Program-made: the position numbers and the translations under genes
The notes under the pieces: model-generated
Seen by the model: only the letters and a program-made list of their open reading frames with translations
Told to the model about the DNA's origin: nothing
The model's database searches: none
Source: an uncultured Bacteroides sp.
GTDB lineage: Bacteria > Bacteroidota > Bacteroidia > Cytophagales > Cyclobacteriaceae
Direction of reading: 5' to 3'
Assembly: GCA_902168185.1 (NCBI GenBank)
Contig: CABHOV010000017.1
Location: 23,813-87,812, forward strand
Length of the DNA: 64,000 nucleotides
Part shown: piece by piece, positions 1 to 8,668 of the stretch
Position numbering within the stretch: the first letter of the stretch is position 1
How the letters are laid out: every line of letters begins with the position of its first letter

Positions 1-29
1 TCAACTACGATGGTCTGTATTTTTCTCAT
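1..29 (-). CDS. Response regulator (LytTR-type expected), N-terminal fragment
   Basis: Only the first nine codons lie in the window; they read MRKIQTIVV followed by GA. This short beta-strand start is how CheY-like receiver domains begin, and the next residue is D or E in any reading. The ATG overlaps the TGA stop of the upstream histidine kinase as ATGA, so the two are translationally coupled. In Bacteroidota a LytS-type kinase is nearly always followed by a LytTR response regulator, so that is the inferred partner. The DNA-binding domain is outside the window and was not seen. Confidence 0.6.
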
Positions 30-1033
30 GCTATTTTTAAAGATAACGTAACCGAATATGTACCAGGCTTCTCTTCTATACCAAGCTGGTATTGATCAGG
101 ATATAGTAACTCCAGCCGTCGCTTTACATTCTTGAGGCCGATCCCCCCTACTGTGTTTCGTGGCAGGTTCTCGTGTGTATTAAAGAAGGTCACAACGAGC
201 TGGCTATCGGTTCGCAGTAGTTTCACCCGAATGGTATTTGCGAAATCCGGATAATTCGAAACATACTTAAAAGCATTCTCCAGAAAAGGAATCAACATAA
301 AGGGTGCGATCAGAAATCCACTCATCATCCCTTCACTTGAATACTCCACGTGAACCTTATCGCCTTTCCTGATTTTCTCCAGCGCGATATAATTCTGGAT
401 ATACTCGAGTTCTTTCTCGACTGGTATTTTTTCATCCGAGCAATCGTACAACTGAAAGCGAAGCAGGTCGCTTAGCTTGATCAAAGTTTCAGATGCTTTA
501 TCCGGATCTTTCTTGATGAGGAAGTAAACGCTGTTGATAGCATTGAACAGAAAATGTGGGTTAACTTGTGCTTTCAGATATTGCAACTCGGTTTCCAAGC
601 GTTGCCGTTCGGATAGTATTTTATCTCGGATAAGTTTAGCGCCCCCCAGCATACACACCATGGAAAACGTACTCATAAAACCATAGACGAACGCTTGCCC
701 AAAATTAAACTTATACATTTCCGGAACGCCTGTCATATTCAGGTATAGCCCGGTGGCAAGCATTCCAGAAAATATAATCAGTGCCAGTGCTGTTAATAAA
801 AAGAACAAAGCATAGCGTTGCTTATTGAGAAACTTCGGTAACAGGAAATATACGATTGTATAAAAGGCAGACGCATTAAAGACTGTATACAATACAGTAT
901 TGATGAACACCAGATTGAACGGATATACCCGCTGGTAAAAAGAAAGCCAGAAAACAAAATAGAAAATCCAGAACAGTATATGATGAACCTTATACCGAAG
1001 GAAGGCTTGCCCAAAATTAGTTTTCACTCTCAT
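26..1033 (-). CDS. LytS/YehU-type sensor histidine kinase
   Basis: A 335-residue membrane histidine kinase. Four hydrophobic segments (about residues 17-34, 40-66, 75-98 and 115-133) form an integral membrane sensor without an obvious periplasmic domain. The His_kinase region has the phospho-acceptor motif QVNPHFLFN with His160, the N-box-like PFLENAFKY at 249-257, and the glycine motif GGIGLKNVKRRL at 297-308. I place the start at 1033 because the sequence then begins MRVKTNF directly before the first membrane segment; the open frame continues 24 codons further upstream with no such logic. It overlaps the downstream response regulator by ATGA. The signal sensed is unknown. Confidence 0.88.
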   Translation of the reverse strand: MRVKTNFGQAFLRYKVHHILFWIFYFVFWLSFYQRVYPFNLVFINTVLYTVFNASAFYTIVYFLLPKFLNKQRYALFFLLTALALIIFSGMLATGLYLNMTGVPEMYKFNFGQAFVYGFMSTFSMVCMLGGAKLIRDKILSERQRLETELQYLKAQVNPHFLFNAINSVYFLIKKDPDKASETLIKLSDLLRFQLYDCSDEKIPVEKELEYIQNYIALEKIRKGDKVHVEYSSEGMMSGFLIAPFMLIPFLENAFKYVSNYPDFANTIRVKLLRTDSQLVVTFFNTHENLPRNTVGGIGLKNVKRRLELLYPDQYQLGIEEKPGTYSVTLSLKIA

Positions 1034-1253
1034 GATAATTGAAAGTAAGCAAGATCTTATTAATCCAGAATATTTCATTGACCAACCGTACGAACGCATT
1101 GACAAATTGTGTCAGCCATTCTGGAATGGCTTTTATATCCACCTTGAATCTACTTTGACACGATGGTCAATCGAAAAATGCAGTTAGTCAATAATAATTT
1201 CAGGAGCGACACAGGCTTCGTTGTTTTGATCCATCAATCAAACACAACAAATT

Positions 1254-2129
1254 ATGAAACACATTTTCTCTCTGCCAACCATCGGATTATTGATTGCCCT
1301 GCTTGCTGCCAACAGCATTGTATCACATGGCCAACAACTTTTTACTGTAGAAGTAAAGGGTAAGGGTAAACCGATGATCCTCATTCACGGCCTGACGTGC
1401 AGTGGTGATGTCTGGAAAGAAACCGTAGCACATTATCAGGATAAATATGAATGTCATATTCTGACGCTGGCTGGTTTTGGCGGCAACGCTCCTGCTGTAA
1501 AAGATAAATTTCTGTCGGCTGTGAAAGATGATGTGATCAGCTATGCAAAAACTAAAAAGTTAAAGAAGCCTGTTATCGTAGGGCATAGCATGGGAGCTTT
1601 CCTTGCCTTGTGGGCTGCTGCTTCTGCTCCGGATCAATTCGAAAAAGTAATCGCAGTAGACGGTGTAGCGTTCATGCCTGCCTTACAAATGCCGGGTGCT
1701 ACCGTTGAAAGTGCTAAACCGATGGCTGATAATATGTACAAAATGATGAGCAACCAGACGCATGAACAATTCGATTCGAATACAAGAATGTATTTAGGCT
1801 CTATGATCACCAGCCAACAGCATATAGATGAAGTCATGGCGATTGCACAAAAAGCAGATGTTAAAACGCAAGCACAGGTTATGTATGAATTGATGTCCAC
1901 GGACCTTCGTGAAACTGTTTCATCGATTGGTTGCCCGGTGCTTTTAATGGGCGCCTGGGTTGCCTATAAAAATTATGGCGTCACGCATGAATCTGCCGTA
2001 GCCATGTATACCGCACAAATGACAAACGTTAAAAAAGCTTCCGTTGAAATAAACGATACGGCCAAGCACTTTATCTTCTACGATGATCCAGCCTGGTTCT
2101 TTCAAAAGGCAGATGCCTTTCTGAATTAA
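1254..2129 (+). CDS. Exported alpha/beta-hydrolase
   Basis: A 291-residue alpha/beta-fold hydrolase with a signal peptide (hydrophobic residues about 8-22, cleavage probably after SHG), so it acts in the periplasm or outside the cell. The oxyanion-hole region is LIHGLTCSG, the nucleophile elbow is GHSMGA (serine about residue 114), and a late TAKHFIFYDDP supplies the likely catalytic histidine. An acidic residue near GCPVLLMGAW..., the usual place for the third triad member, is not obvious by eye. No lipase or peptidase signature identifies a substrate. It is monocistronic, divergent from the histidine kinase, and followed by a strong bidirectional hairpin. Confidence 0.85.
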   Translation: MKHIFSLPTIGLLIALLAANSIVSHGQQLFTVEVKGKGKPMILIHGLTCSGDVWKETVAHYQDKYECHILTLAGFGGNAPAVKDKFLSAVKDDVISYAKTKKLKKPVIVGHSMGAFLALWAAASAPDQFEKVIAVDGVAFMPALQMPGATVESAKPMADNMYKMMSNQTHEQFDSNTRMYLGSMITSQQHIDEVMAIAQKADVKTQAQVMYELMSTDLRETVSSIGCPVLLMGAWVAYKNYGVTHESAVAMYTAQMTNVKKASVEINDTAKHFIFYDDPAWFFQKADAFLN

Positions 2130-2164
2130 TATATAGTGCTTTTAGTCGCGGTGCCTATATATAC

Positions 2165-2198
2165 AAACATCCTCCAGGTAAAGTACTGGAGGATGTTT
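2165..2198. terminator. Bidirectional hairpin terminator
   Basis: A perfect 13-bp stem, AAACATCCTCCAG pairing with CTGGAGGATGTTT, around an 8-base loop lies between two convergent genes. It has a short T tract in both directions, so it probably ends both the hydrolase and the AarF-like transcripts. A further inverted repeat, ATATATAG/CTATATAT, lies just before it at about 2133-2162. Confidence 0.8.
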
Positions 2199-2200
2199 GA

Positions 2201-3493
2201 TTAGTAACCTGTCGTGACTTTCGCTTTCAGGTCGTGAAGAATATTGTAAAGCCCGAAGTATGTTCTATTGATATAGATTGCTTCGCCTACACCACGCGCT
2301 TTTTTAGACTCGCGTAACTCTTTCATGTTGGCAAGGCTTTCCCCAAAAGAAAACAATTCGTTGAAGTAATCGTCATTCGAGAAATCGAAAACTTCTGAAC
2401 GGAAAGGTCTTGCCAGGAGCTCTACCAACTTTGTAAATATTCCCAGGAAGAACTCTTTTTCCTTGGCAGTATCTGAAGGATATATAAACCGTAACTGCTC
2501 GAATACGAAATCACGTTTCTTCTTATCCGTTAATACATCGGCATCCAGCAGACGGAAGTATATATTATAGAAATCATCCGGAATAACTTTCACGCAGCCG
2601 AAGTCTATAATACCAAGTTTGTAATCATTGGTGATTATAAAATTGCCGGGATGCGGATCTGCATGCACGGCGCGAAGCTGGTGCATCTGGAAATGATAAA
2701 AATCCCACATCGCCTGTCCAATCTTATCTGCGGCTCCTGCTGGTAACTCTTTGCCAATCACCTCTCCGAGCATCTTTCCTTCAAGCCAATCCATCGTCAG
2801 GATTTTTGCTGACGAATGCTCGGGATAGTAATGCGGGAACACTATATTTTTAACATTTTTGCTCCGCTGCGAAAGGTCTATCGAGCGCTTGAGTTCAAGC
2901 GTATAATCCGTCTCCTCAAGCATGCGCACTTCAACCTCTTTGATGAACTCATCATACTCCACCGGGTTGAGATTGAACATCGAGAGCGCTATAGGCTTGA
3001 CCATCGCCAGGTCCGATTTAACGCTATCGCCTACCCCAGGATACTGAATCTTCACAGCCAGCTTTTTTCCTTTCAACGTTGCCTGGTGGACTTGACCCAT
3101 AGAGGCAGCGTTGACAGCTTTGCGCGTAAAGGTTTCAAACATCTGCTCGGGACTTTTTCCAAAGTGATTCAGAAAGGTTTTCACTACGAGCGGATAAGAC
3201 AGAGGCGGAGCGCTATATTGTGCCATAGCAAATTTTTGCTGATACGCTGTCGGCAAAAGATTTTTATCCATGCTCAACATCTGCGCTACTTTCAGCGCGC
3301 CACCTTTCAATTCACTTAATGAGTTATATATATCGTTCGCATTATCAGCATGCAACTGATCTTTGGTGACGTCTGGGTTCATCAGTTTCTTACCATAATG
3401 CTTCAGGTAATTTGTTCCGATCTTTGCTCCCGTGGTAATAAACTTAGTTGCCCGCTGAACCTTCGTCACCGGAATACGCTCAAATTCTTTCAT
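2201..3493 (-). CDS. AarF/UbiB (ABC1) family kinase-like protein
   Basis: A 430-residue ABC1/UbiB-family atypical kinase. Family hallmarks are present: a KxGQ-like loop reading KGGALKVAQ at 63-71, the AASMGQVHQA segment at 129-138 that replaces the normal P-loop, the ATP-binding lysine K148 in VKIQYP, the catalytic-loop HADPHPGNF at 277-285, and the metal-binding IIDFG at 295-299. The motif KGGALK is slightly unlike the canonical K-x-G-Q. UbiB proteins support isoprenoid-quinone synthesis or lipid homeostasis; in a menaquinone-making bacterium the second is the safer inference. It follows a TetR-family gene by 58 bp, an arrangement suggesting a regulator-effector operon. Confidence 0.88.
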   Translation of the reverse strand: MKEFERIPVTKVQRATKFITTGAKIGTNYLKHYGKKLMNPDVTKDQLHADNANDIYNSLSELKGGALKVAQMLSMDKNLLPTAYQQKFAMAQYSAPPLSYPLVVKTFLNHFGKSPEQMFETFTRKAVNAASMGQVHQATLKGKKLAVKIQYPGVGDSVKSDLAMVKPIALSMFNLNPVEYDEFIKEVEVRMLEETDYTLELKRSIDLSQRSKNVKNIVFPHYYPEHSSAKILTMDWLEGKMLGEVIGKELPAGAADKIGQAMWDFYHFQMHQLRAVHADPHPGNFIITNDYKLGIIDFGCVKVIPDDFYNIYFRLLDADVLTDKKKRDFVFEQLRFIYPSDTAKEKEFFLGIFTKLVELLARPFRSEVFDFSNDDYFNELFSFGESLANMKELRESKKARGVGEAIYINRTYFGLYNILHDLKAKVTTGY

Positions 3494-3551
3494 GATCTAG
3501 CAGAGGAAGTTAAGGTCTGTGAATGATGCGTGTGAGGTGTCGTTGTGTGAT

Positions 3552-4223
3552 CTACCTTTTATTCTGATACAGAAATTTTCCAAAGTCTATCGCTGCATCT
3601 ACAGCGCCTTTGCCAATCAGGTCAAACGCCAGGTTAACGGATTTCTCAACAGCAGCATCTGTCTTTTCAAAACCAGCGCTGTCGTCTTCTTTCCAGAATG
3701 TTAAAATGAAACCCATGTGAAGCCAGAAAAGTTGTGGATATCGCTTATCCAGAAACGGACGTGTTGCCACCTCTCCTTTTCCTTTACCTTGATTGAGGAT
3801 GTTCTCAAAGAATGCTTCGAAAGATTCCCTGAAACCTTTGAGATATCCGGGGGTGAGTTCTAGTCGCTTATGGTGACCAAGCTGCAGCAAGACGTAACTT
3901 CTGTTCGAACGAAGTTCTTCCAGCAAGGCGAAATAGAACATGAGAACTTTTTCGCGACTGGAGAATTCATTGAACGTATTGTCGCTTTGAAGACGGTTGA
4001 TGGTCTTATCTATAAATCCTTTCCAGATGCTTCGTTCCAGTGCATCGAAAGATCCAAAGAAAGTATAAAACTCCTCTTCTTTCATGCCGTTATCCAGGCA
4101 GAATTTAAAGATGGATGCCGGTTGCTTTCCTTCCGTGAGAAGGTAGTTGATATAGGCTGACTTTATTCTATCATCCGAAGCCTTGCTCTCAGATTTTCGA
4201 GTGCTCTTTTTCGTAGTTTCCAT
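3552..4223 (-). CDS. TetR-family transcriptional regulator
   Basis: A 223-residue helical protein. After a basic, low-complexity N-terminus (about residues 1-16) comes a TetR-type helix-turn-helix region at about 18-65, ending in the typical MKEEEFYTFFGSFDALERSIWKGF, where the FYxxFxS segment corresponds to the recognition-helix/helix-4 signature. The remainder is a divergent ligand-binding domain. It is upstream of and co-directional with the AarF/UbiB-like gene. The ligand and operator are unknown; no clear palindrome was seen in the 72 bp upstream. Confidence 0.75.
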   Translation of the reverse strand: METTKKSTRKSESKASDDRIKSAYINYLLTEGKQPASIFKFCLDNGMKEEEFYTFFGSFDALERSIWKGFIDKTINRLQSDNTFNEFSSREKVLMFYFALLEELRSNRSYVLLQLGHHKRLELTPGYLKGFRESFEAFFENILNQGKGKGEVATRPFLDKRYPQLFWLHMGFILTFWKEDDSAGFEKTDAAVEKSVNLAFDLIGKGAVDAAIDFGKFLYQNKR

Positions 4224-4295
4224 TAATACTTTAAACAGGATTTACATCGAAAGGGTTTACAAGAAAGCGATGATTCTTTCGTTATATTTCCCGTC

Positions 4296-5504
4296 ATGAA
4301 AGTGTTTTTAATTTTTTCTCTGCTGACGGCAACCACCGTACTCTTTGCGCAGCAAAAAAAACTTCGCCCGGAAGAGCTTTTTGAACAAGGCCAGGAAGCT
4401 CATGATAATGGCGAGTATGCAAAGGCGCTTACTCTTTTGAATCAATGCCTGACCGATAAACCGGGTTTTACCGAAGCCTATTTTGTGCGTGCCTCCACGC
4501 GTGAACAACTGAAAGACATAGAAGGTGCGCTGACCGACTATAGTATATATCTGGAACAAAAACCGGATAGCCCGGAAGCTTTGTTCAGCCGTGGGTTGAT
4601 TCGCTATCAACTAAAAAAATACGACCAGGCTTACGAAGATTTTACACGATACCTCAACGCTCCTCCCGGAGAAACACAAACCATATACTTCAACCGATCG
4701 CCCAATACAACCGGAGGCAATCAGATCATGACAGCACAAAGTGCTACGCGTCCGCTAATCTATAATTACCTGGGCGTTATTGATCAAAAACGAAACAACC
4801 TGCAGAAGTCTGTTGCCTGGCTCGACTCCGCCATCCGGCTTGCTCCCAAGGAAGCCGACTTTTATGTGAACCGCGGTTTGTCGAAACAAAGCCTGAAAGA
4901 TTCAACGGCTGCCCTCAACGACTTCCGGAAAGCATTGTCAATAAATCCAGAACATACTGCAGCCTTGCATAATATAGCGGTGCTCAAGCGATTAAAGAGA
5001 GAGGAAAAAGGACCAGAGGATCCTTTGGAACAAGCCATTGAAAGTGATTCGAGTATGCTTGCCCCTTACCTTGAGCGCGGTTTCCAACGTATGGAAGGTG
5101 GCTATCTGAAAGGTGCTCTTGATGACTATAATAAAGCACTGGAAATTGAAACACGTGACCCTGAGATCTGGCTGAGTCGCGGCATTGTTAAAGAACGACT
5201 GAAGGATTATCCCGGGGCGTTCTCTGACTATACGAAAGCCATTGACCTAAAGGAGAGTTATGTTAAAGCCTGGATCAACCGCGCCAACGTTTTGCTAAAA
5301 CAGGAGCGCTATGCAGATGCCATCGAGGATTATACCGTGGCCCTGATCTATATACCTGACTCTGCTCCTGCATACTATAATCGCGCGATCGCTAAATATA
5401 GGATGGACAAGTTAACGGAAGCCTGTGAAGATCTTAAAAAAGCGGAGAGCCTGGGAATGAAACCTGATTCAAAACTGAAAGAGAAAATTTGTACGGTTAA
5501 ATAG
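4296..5504 (+). CDS. Exported tetratricopeptide-repeat protein
   Basis: A 402-residue protein with a signal peptide (MKVFLIFSLLTATTVLFAQ, cleavage after the AQ region) followed by at least seven TPR units from about residue 27 to the end, recognisable by repeated A..DY..A/Y..A spacing such as ALTDYSIYLEQKPDSPEALF and ALDDYNKALEIETRDPEIW. TPR arrays mediate protein contacts, so a periplasmic scaffold or assembly factor is the general expectation. It is divergent from the TetR gene and convergent with ligD. No specific partner can be named. Confidence 0.85.
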   Translation: MKVFLIFSLLTATTVLFAQQKKLRPEELFEQGQEAHDNGEYAKALTLLNQCLTDKPGFTEAYFVRASTREQLKDIEGALTDYSIYLEQKPDSPEALFSRGLIRYQLKKYDQAYEDFTRYLNAPPGETQTIYFNRSPNTTGGNQIMTAQSATRPLIYNYLGVIDQKRNNLQKSVAWLDSAIRLAPKEADFYVNRGLSKQSLKDSTAALNDFRKALSINPEHTAALHNIAVLKRLKREEKGPEDPLEQAIESDSSMLAPYLERGFQRMEGGYLKGALDDYNKALEIETRDPEIWLSRGIVKERLKDYPGAFSDYTKAIDLKESYVKAWINRANVLLKQERYADAIEDYTVALIYIPDSAPAYYNRAIAKYRMDKLTEACEDLKKAESLGMKPDSKLKEKICTVK

Positions 5505-5541
5505 AAATCGGTCTGTTTCTATAAACGATCTTCAGACTATA

Positions 5542-7884
5542 TTATTTATCGGTTACAAAAGACAGGTCAGGTCGCAAGCGTACAAAGACTGGCTCGCGAT
5601 ACATTCTGTCGGGAGTAAACTTTGAATAACTTATCTCTGCTATTACCACCGGCTCAAGCCACGTAGTGATGTTCGCATCAACAAACTTACCGATGGCAGT
5701 AGTGCGTTTTATAGTTGCAGCCTTCTTGAGTTCCTTTACGATTTCCTTAGTCATGGCTTCATCAAAGCCGGTGCCTACCTTGCCGCGATATTGCAACTCC
5801 TCGCCTACACGCTCTGCCATCTGCAATGCCCCAAAGGTTACAGCACGTTCTCCCTTTCCCTTGGTATACCCGATAATAATAACTTCAGCCGTTTGACGGA
5901 TCTTTATCTTCAACCAGCAATCGCTGCGCCTGGCAGGAAAGTATTTACTGGTTTTCTGTTTGGCCATAATACCTTCCAGTTGATGGACTCTGGCGGCCTC
6001 AAACAATGCGGCCCCATCATTGACAAACTCACTTACGCGATAGGGAGTATCCGGACGCACGGCATCTTTCAACCATTCCTTTCTTTTCAGCAAAGGCTCA
6101 TTTACCAATGATCGTCCATCCAGGTATAGGCAATCGAATATATAGCAATATACCGGGTTGCTCTTGGTGAGGTTTTGAATATTGGTTTCACCACTGCTCA
6201 TCATCCGGTTGATGACGCGTTTGAAAACAGGTTTACCTTCTGCATCCAGACAAACTATTTCAGCATCGAATAAACCGTTGGTGGCGCGAAAAGCTTTGTT
6301 GCCTTCAAGCAGTTCTGGAAATTGCTTGGTGATGTCGTTATGATTCCGTGTACGCATGGATACCTGTCCATCTTCCAATACAATTAAAGCGCGGATGCCA
6401 TCCCACTTCATTTCAAATATATAGTCGTCACCTTTTGGCGGCTTTTCTATAGCTTCCGAAAGCATCGGCTCCACTACTTGCTTCAGGTAATTAAGTTGTG
6501 GCTCATCAACGCGTTCGAGCAGCCACTCCTTCTCTTTCATCTTGTGAATTCTATATTCTCCGTTTACCTCTTTACTGCTTAATCGAAAGTAAAATCCGTC
6601 TTTCTTGTCTTTGGTGATCTGATATTTACCCGTAGCATAAATCCACATCTCCCCTGCACCATATTGTCCTTTGGGAATTTTACCATCGAAGGTAAGGTAC
6701 TCCATCGGGTGATCTTCCGTCTGTACAGCAAGTCTCTTTACTCCCGGATATGGAGGAAGTCCTTTTGGGACAGCCCATGATTTCAATACACCATCTTGTT
6801 CCAGCCGCAAATCGTAATGAAGACGCGAAGCATGATGCCGGTGTACTACAAAACTGTTGCCTGCAGTTTCTGCTTTTATACCAACAGGCTCTGGCGTTTT
6901 TTCAAAATCTCTTTTCTTAGAATAGGTTTCTAATTGCTCGGGTGATTTATGCTTTTTGGATGGCGGTAATTTTTTAGCTGCAGTTTTACTTTTCTTTCGA
7001 TGCGTGTGAAGTTCAACGGCATACGCATCAAAGCCTTCCCATGCATCGCCATCACTGGACAGTTTATCCAACGCGGTGTTGATGTTAAACTTTCGTGGAT
7101 TGTCCAACTGTTCGAGTTCATCCCACGTAAGTGGCATCGATACGGGAGCTCCTACTCTGCCACGCAAGCTATAGGGCGATACTATACTTTGCCCGGAACG
7201 AATGCGATAAATATCGATTAGCACACGACCTTTGCGTGCATCTTTTTTTATTTGAAGTGTTACACTATCCGGTCTTTCCTCTACAAAAGGTTTCGCTATA
7301 TCTTCTGCCGCTTCAAATACAGTATGAAAATCCCATTTGGGTTCTATCGGACAACAGATATGAATTCCTTTACCTCCTGTTGTTTTCACGAACGGAGTAT
7401 ATCCGAAGGATTCAATATGCTCTTTCAATTCGAGAGCAATCGGAATGAGCTTTGTAAATATATATCCTTCCGGTGGATCAAGATCAAAGACCATATAATC
7501 CGGACTATCAAAATTCGGTTTGCGGCCATGAAGCTGGTGTAACTCCAATGACGCAAGGTTTGCAAGCCACACCAGGGAGGCAGGCTCCGTTGCAATGATA
7601 TAGTCTTTCTTCTCTTTACCGAGCGTTACAAACTCAAGCCAGTCGGGTGCCCAATCGGGTCTGTTCTTCTGGTAGAAGCTTTCGCCATGTATACCATCGG
7701 GGAAACGAATCAGTGTGAGTGCACGCCCTTTTATATGTTGCAGAATGGTTGGCGCTACCGAGAGGTAATATTGAATTACTTCGGCCTTGACTATATTGTC
7801 TTCCGGGAAAAGTGCTTTTTCAAGGTTTGATAACTCAACCTTGCGTTTTCCTACCTGGGCCCATTGTGAGTTTTTCTTTGCCAT
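5542..7884 (-). CDS. ligD: Multidomain DNA ligase D (polymerase-phosphoesterase-ligase)
   Basis: A 780-residue ATP-dependent ligase of bacterial non-homologous end joining. Order is polymerase/primase domain (about 12-265; metal motif FDLDPPEG at 133-140, TTGGKGIH at 168-175), 3'-phosphoesterase domain (about 340-470; HRHHASRLHYDLRLE and DHPMEY), then ligase domain (about 485-780; nucleophile K493 in EMKWDGIR, late motif WLKIKIR at 657-663). The Pol-PE-Lig order is that of mycobacterial LigD, not the Pseudomonas order. I chose the start at 7884: it begins MAKKNSQ and its ATG shares one base with the preceding stop (TGATG), whereas the open frame extends 19 codons into the upstream gene. No Ku gene is in this window. 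Confidence 0.95.
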   Translation of the reverse strand: MAKKNSQWAQVGKRKVELSNLEKALFPEDNIVKAEVIQYYLSVAPTILQHIKGRALTLIRFPDGIHGESFYQKNRPDWAPDWLEFVTLGKEKKDYIIATEPASLVWLANLASLELHQLHGRKPNFDSPDYMVFDLDPPEGYIFTKLIPIALELKEHIESFGYTPFVKTTGGKGIHICCPIEPKWDFHTVFEAAEDIAKPFVEERPDSVTLQIKKDARKGRVLIDIYRIRSGQSIVSPYSLRGRVGAPVSMPLTWDELEQLDNPRKFNINTALDKLSSDGDAWEGFDAYAVELHTHRKKSKTAAKKLPPSKKHKSPEQLETYSKKRDFEKTPEPVGIKAETAGNSFVVHRHHASRLHYDLRLEQDGVLKSWAVPKGLPPYPGVKRLAVQTEDHPMEYLTFDGKIPKGQYGAGEMWIYATGKYQITKDKKDGFYFRLSSKEVNGEYRIHKMKEKEWLLERVDEPQLNYLKQVVEPMLSEAIEKPPKGDDYIFEMKWDGIRALIVLEDGQVSMRTRNHNDITKQFPELLEGNKAFRATNGLFDAEIVCLDAEGKPVFKRVINRMMSSGETNIQNLTKSNPVYCYIFDCLYLDGRSLVNEPLLKRKEWLKDAVRPDTPYRVSEFVNDGAALFEAARVHQLEGIMAKQKTSKYFPARRSDCWLKIKIRQTAEVIIIGYTKGKGERAVTFGALQMAERVGEELQYRGKVGTGFDEAMTKEIVKELKKAATIKRTTAIGKFVDANITTWLEPVVIAEISYSKFTPDRMYREPVFVRLRPDLSFVTDK

Positions 7885-8618
7885 CAGGCAGTAGTTATAC
7901 TCCTGAATTTGAATACGCCTCCAATGATCAACGCAAAGCACAGCCCGCTAATGCTGCTCACCACCACATTGCCTAAATTATAGTCTGATGAATATATAGC
8001 AAAGCGAATGACCACTACTAATGCTGTGATCCCTACGATAATAAGCCAATATATGATTGAAGGTTTTGTGACATTATTTCCCGGTTGAGGCTTTCGCATA
8101 TATATGTATATGGCCACGCAGAACAACCCTACAAATGTACTGATGTGCTGGAGAACATAAAAGAGTGGATACTGCGCTCCGTCAAACGGAATAGCGGTGC
8201 CTTTATAGAACCACAGGTTCCGCGCAAAGAATCCGCCGTTGTGTGTGAAGGCATCCCAGAAAATATGAGAAGCAGTGCCTGCTATAGCAGAAATAAGAAA
8301 TACGATAGGCCGAGATTTGAGGAACGATATAAAATCAAAAGATAATGTATCCTGAAATCTTTGCTGCAATGTCCATGGTAAGTTGGTAATCAGATTTTGC
8401 TTTACCACCAAATGAAACAATGCCGATAACAACAGCACAACGGGTATATCAAAATAAAATATACCTTTCAATGTATGACTGTGTTCACTCTCTACACTAA
8501 GCTTAAAGAAGTACTCAAAGTCAGGCGCCATACTCCCCGCCACCAGCGCAGTTGCAGATACCATTCTTAATCGCAAGAATGGAAGTACAATGGCTGGATG
8601 GGCTGGTGTAAAAGGCAT
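7884..8618 (-). CDS. DUF4184-family membrane protein
   Basis: A 244-residue integral membrane protein. The N-terminus MPFTPAHPAIVLPF and the following GSMAPDFEYFF are the conserved start of DUF4184 proteins; a later TASHIFWDAFTHNGG adds the conserved histidine/aspartate cluster (H-x3-D-x3-H). About six hydrophobic segments follow. The conserved polar residues recall membrane-bound metal-dependent hydrolases of the YdjM type, but no activity is established. Its stop overlaps the ligD start by one base, so the pair is translationally coupled; whether that means a shared function is unknown. Confidence 0.8.
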   Translation of the reverse strand: MPFTPAHPAIVLPFLRLRMVSATALVAGSMAPDFEYFFKLSVESEHSHTLKGIFYFDIPVVLLLSALFHLVVKQNLITNLPWTLQQRFQDTLSFDFISFLKSRPIVFLISAIAGTASHIFWDAFTHNGGFFARNLWFYKGTAIPFDGAQYPLFYVLQHISTFVGLFCVAIYIYMRKPQPGNNVTKPSIIYWLIIVGITALVVVIRFAIYSSDYNLGNVVVSSISGLCFALIIGGVFKFRSITTA

Positions 8619-8668
8619 TGCTCGCTCCGTTGTTCGTTATAGACTGTTAATCGTTCATTGCTGAATTA

